From Flavobacterium ginsenosidimutans (GTDB lineage: Bacteria; Bacteroidota; Bacteroidia; Flavobacteriales; Flavobacteriaceae): a DNA stretch of 64,000 bases. Location: assembly GCF_003254625.1 (NCBI RefSeq), contig NZ_QJRJ01000078.1, forward strand, positions 62,001 to 126,000, written 5' to 3'. Of this stretch, positions 61,180 to 64,000 are shown one piece after another (within the stretch, counting starts at the first letter, position 1; every line of letters starts with the position of its first letter). The position numbers were made by a program, and so were the translations under genes. The notes beneath the pieces are model-generated. The model was not told where the DNA came from and did no database searches. It saw nothing but the letters and a program-made list of their open reading frames with translations.

Positions 61180-61256
61180 GTTTCAAGTTTAAGGTTATTT
61201 TTGTTTCAAGTTAAAACTCTAGATAGCAACAACTTGAAACCTGAAACTTGAAACAA
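61180..61256. repeat. GAAACTT heptamer repeats between trmD and rplS
   Basis: TTTCAAGTTTAAGG and TTTCAAGTTAAAAC face CTTGAAACCTGAAACTTGAA in the opposite sense, forming an inverted pair of the heptamer type seen at 11185-11222. Confidence 0.75.
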
Positions 61257-61308
61257 AACAAACTAAAAATAATTTACAATTTATAATTCATAATTTATAA
61301 TTATTGTT

Positions 61309-61388
61309 TACATTTGCACCCGAATTTGACCAACCTCTGGCGAGATCCGTGAATGTTGCTCTAATATAAAACCATAATTTAAATTATC
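61309..61388 (+). promoter_or_regulatory. Promoter and leader of rplS
   Basis: TACATTTG (61309-61316) fits the -7 consensus. The leader of about 65 nt holds CCAACCTCTGGCGAGATCC and a run of TGTTGC, with GC-rich content unlike the AT-rich surroundings, so it may be a structured leader of ribosomal protein L19 control. No conserved structure was computed. Confidence 0.5.
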
Positions 61389-61739
61389 ATGGCAGATTTA
61401 TTAAAATTCGTTCAAGACGAATTCGTTGCTAAAAAAGATTTCCCTGTATTTGGAGCTGGAGATACTATTACAGTATTCTACGAAATTAAAGAGGGTGAAA
61501 AAACTAGAACTCAGTTTTTTAAAGGAGTTGTTATTCAAAGAAGAGGTTCTGGTAACACAGAAACTTTTACTATTCGTAAAATGTCTGGAGCTATTGGAGT
61601 TGAGCGTATCTTCCCAGTAAACTTACCAGCTTTACAAAAAATTGAAATTAACAAGAAAGGTGCTGTACGTAGAGCTAGAATTTTCTACTTCAGACAACTT
61701 ACTGGTAAAAAAGCTAAGATTAAAGATAAAAGAAGATAA
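61389..61739 (+). CDS. rplS: 50S ribosomal protein L19
   Basis: A 116-residue protein with the L19 pattern: FPVFGAGDTITVFYEIKEGE, QFFKGVVIQRRGSGNTETFT, IRKMSGAIGVERIFPVNLPA and RARIFYFRQLTGKKAKIK. It lies at the interface of the ribosomal subunits. Terminator 20 nt downstream. Confidence 0.98.
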   Translation: MADLLKFVQDEFVAKKDFPVFGAGDTITVFYEIKEGEKTRTQFFKGVVIQRRGSGNTETFTIRKMSGAIGVERIFPVNLPALQKIEINKKGAVRRARIFYFRQLTGKKAKIKDKRR

Positions 61740-61758
61740 TCATTTATCTAAATGTTAT

Positions 61759-61797
61759 AAAAAACTCGTTTCATATTGTTTGAAACGAGTTTTTTTT
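61759..61797 (+). terminator. Terminator after rplS
   Basis: AAAAAACTCGTTTCA (61759-61773) and TGAAACGAGTTTTTT (61781-61795) form a perfect 15-bp stem, followed by more T. Confidence 0.95.
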
Positions 61798-61943
61798 ATG
61801 CCTTATTTTTAACCAATATCAAAACCGTAATTTTTTAATACCAAAATCATCGATTTAGCAATATATCGGATATGAAATAACAATCTGTTAATTTCGCCTT
61901 TTCTCGCGAAAACTCAACCGATTTCGTTGTGATTTTATTATAT

Positions 61944-61977
61944 TTGCTCCGCTCATTTTGAGCCGAATATATCTTTG
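61944..61977 (+). promoter_or_regulatory. Promoter of the isocitrate dehydrogenase gene
   Basis: TATCTTTG (61970-61977) fits the -7 consensus; TTG at 61944-61946 lies 23 nt upstream as a -33 candidate. The ATG is 43 nt downstream. Between rplS and this promoter there is no gene. Confidence 0.72.
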
Positions 61978-62008
61978 CCATCGTTAACTCCTGACGATAC
62001 GATTATAA

Positions 62009-64000
<1,992 letters not shown>

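Overview
The window is chromosomal DNA from a Flavobacterium-like member of the Bacteroidota. Four things point there. The DNA is AT-rich. Promoters follow the Bacteroidota TAnnTTTG pattern and recognisable Shine-Dalgarno sites are scarce. The protein families are typical of the group: DUF3276/PUR, a long NusB, DUF5723, PEP-type porins, and the MoxR/DUF58/DUF4129/DUF4350 set. Intergenic repeats of the kind common in flavobacteria are abundant. No rRNA, tRNA, CRISPR array, phage or insertion sequence was recognised.

Layout. Positions 1-4306 hold the end of an unidentified gene and a minus-strand operon (TRIC-type channel, FemAB/GNAT-like transferase, sugar aminotransferase, Wzx flippase), probably the edge of a surface polysaccharide locus. 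Positions 5334-13769 hold an envelope cluster: RDD protein divergent from SpoIIM-like protein, an orphan membrane protein, DUF4129, DUF4350, MoxR ATPase, DUF58 and an exported transglutaminase-like protein. Positions 13950-25217 hold housekeeping and exported enzymes (TrmH-type methyltransferase, Rel/SpoT, Fur, PurA, Nudix, S41 protease, L,D-transpeptidase). Positions 25434-27217 hold a TetR regulator with a Tet(X)-like flavin monooxygenase. Positions 27937-32885 (minus) hold GuaB, a DUF5723 outer membrane protein with a lipoprotein partner, and HMG-CoA lyase. Positions 32960-34423 hold a striking array of four identical palindromes at exact 28-bp spacing in front of a satD-DUF3307 pair. Positions 34409-42453 hold PyrD and a sulfatase locus (exported sulfatase, two outer membrane barrels, an Asn/Arg-rich protein, an exported formylglycine-generating enzyme). 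Positions 42572-56933 hold PepT, YajC, NusB, a leucine-type dehydrogenase, an ABC exporter, hydrolases, a CsaA-like protein, a redoxin, a GreA/B-type factor, a lipoprotein cytochrome c, a cyclophilin-FKBP fusion and an MFS transporter. Positions 57114-64000 hold a cupin, an archaemetzincin-like lipoprotein, a Tat-exported sugar isomerase-like protein, an FMN reductase, TrmD, ribosomal protein L19 and the first 660 codons of a monomeric NADP isocitrate dehydrogenase that runs off the end.

The strongest leads are four. (1) The 28-bp operator array in front of satD; its product carries motifs resembling a class III nucleotide cyclase plus a C-terminal helix-turn-helix, and it is translationally coupled to a membrane protein. 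(2) An intergenic-type repeat sitting in frame inside the aminotransferase gene, next to its PLP lysine. (3) A self-contained sulfatase maturation locus with an exported FGE that keeps both catalytic cysteines. (4) A promoter-sORF-terminator unit at 53493-53670. Everything here was read by eye; no similarity search was run.
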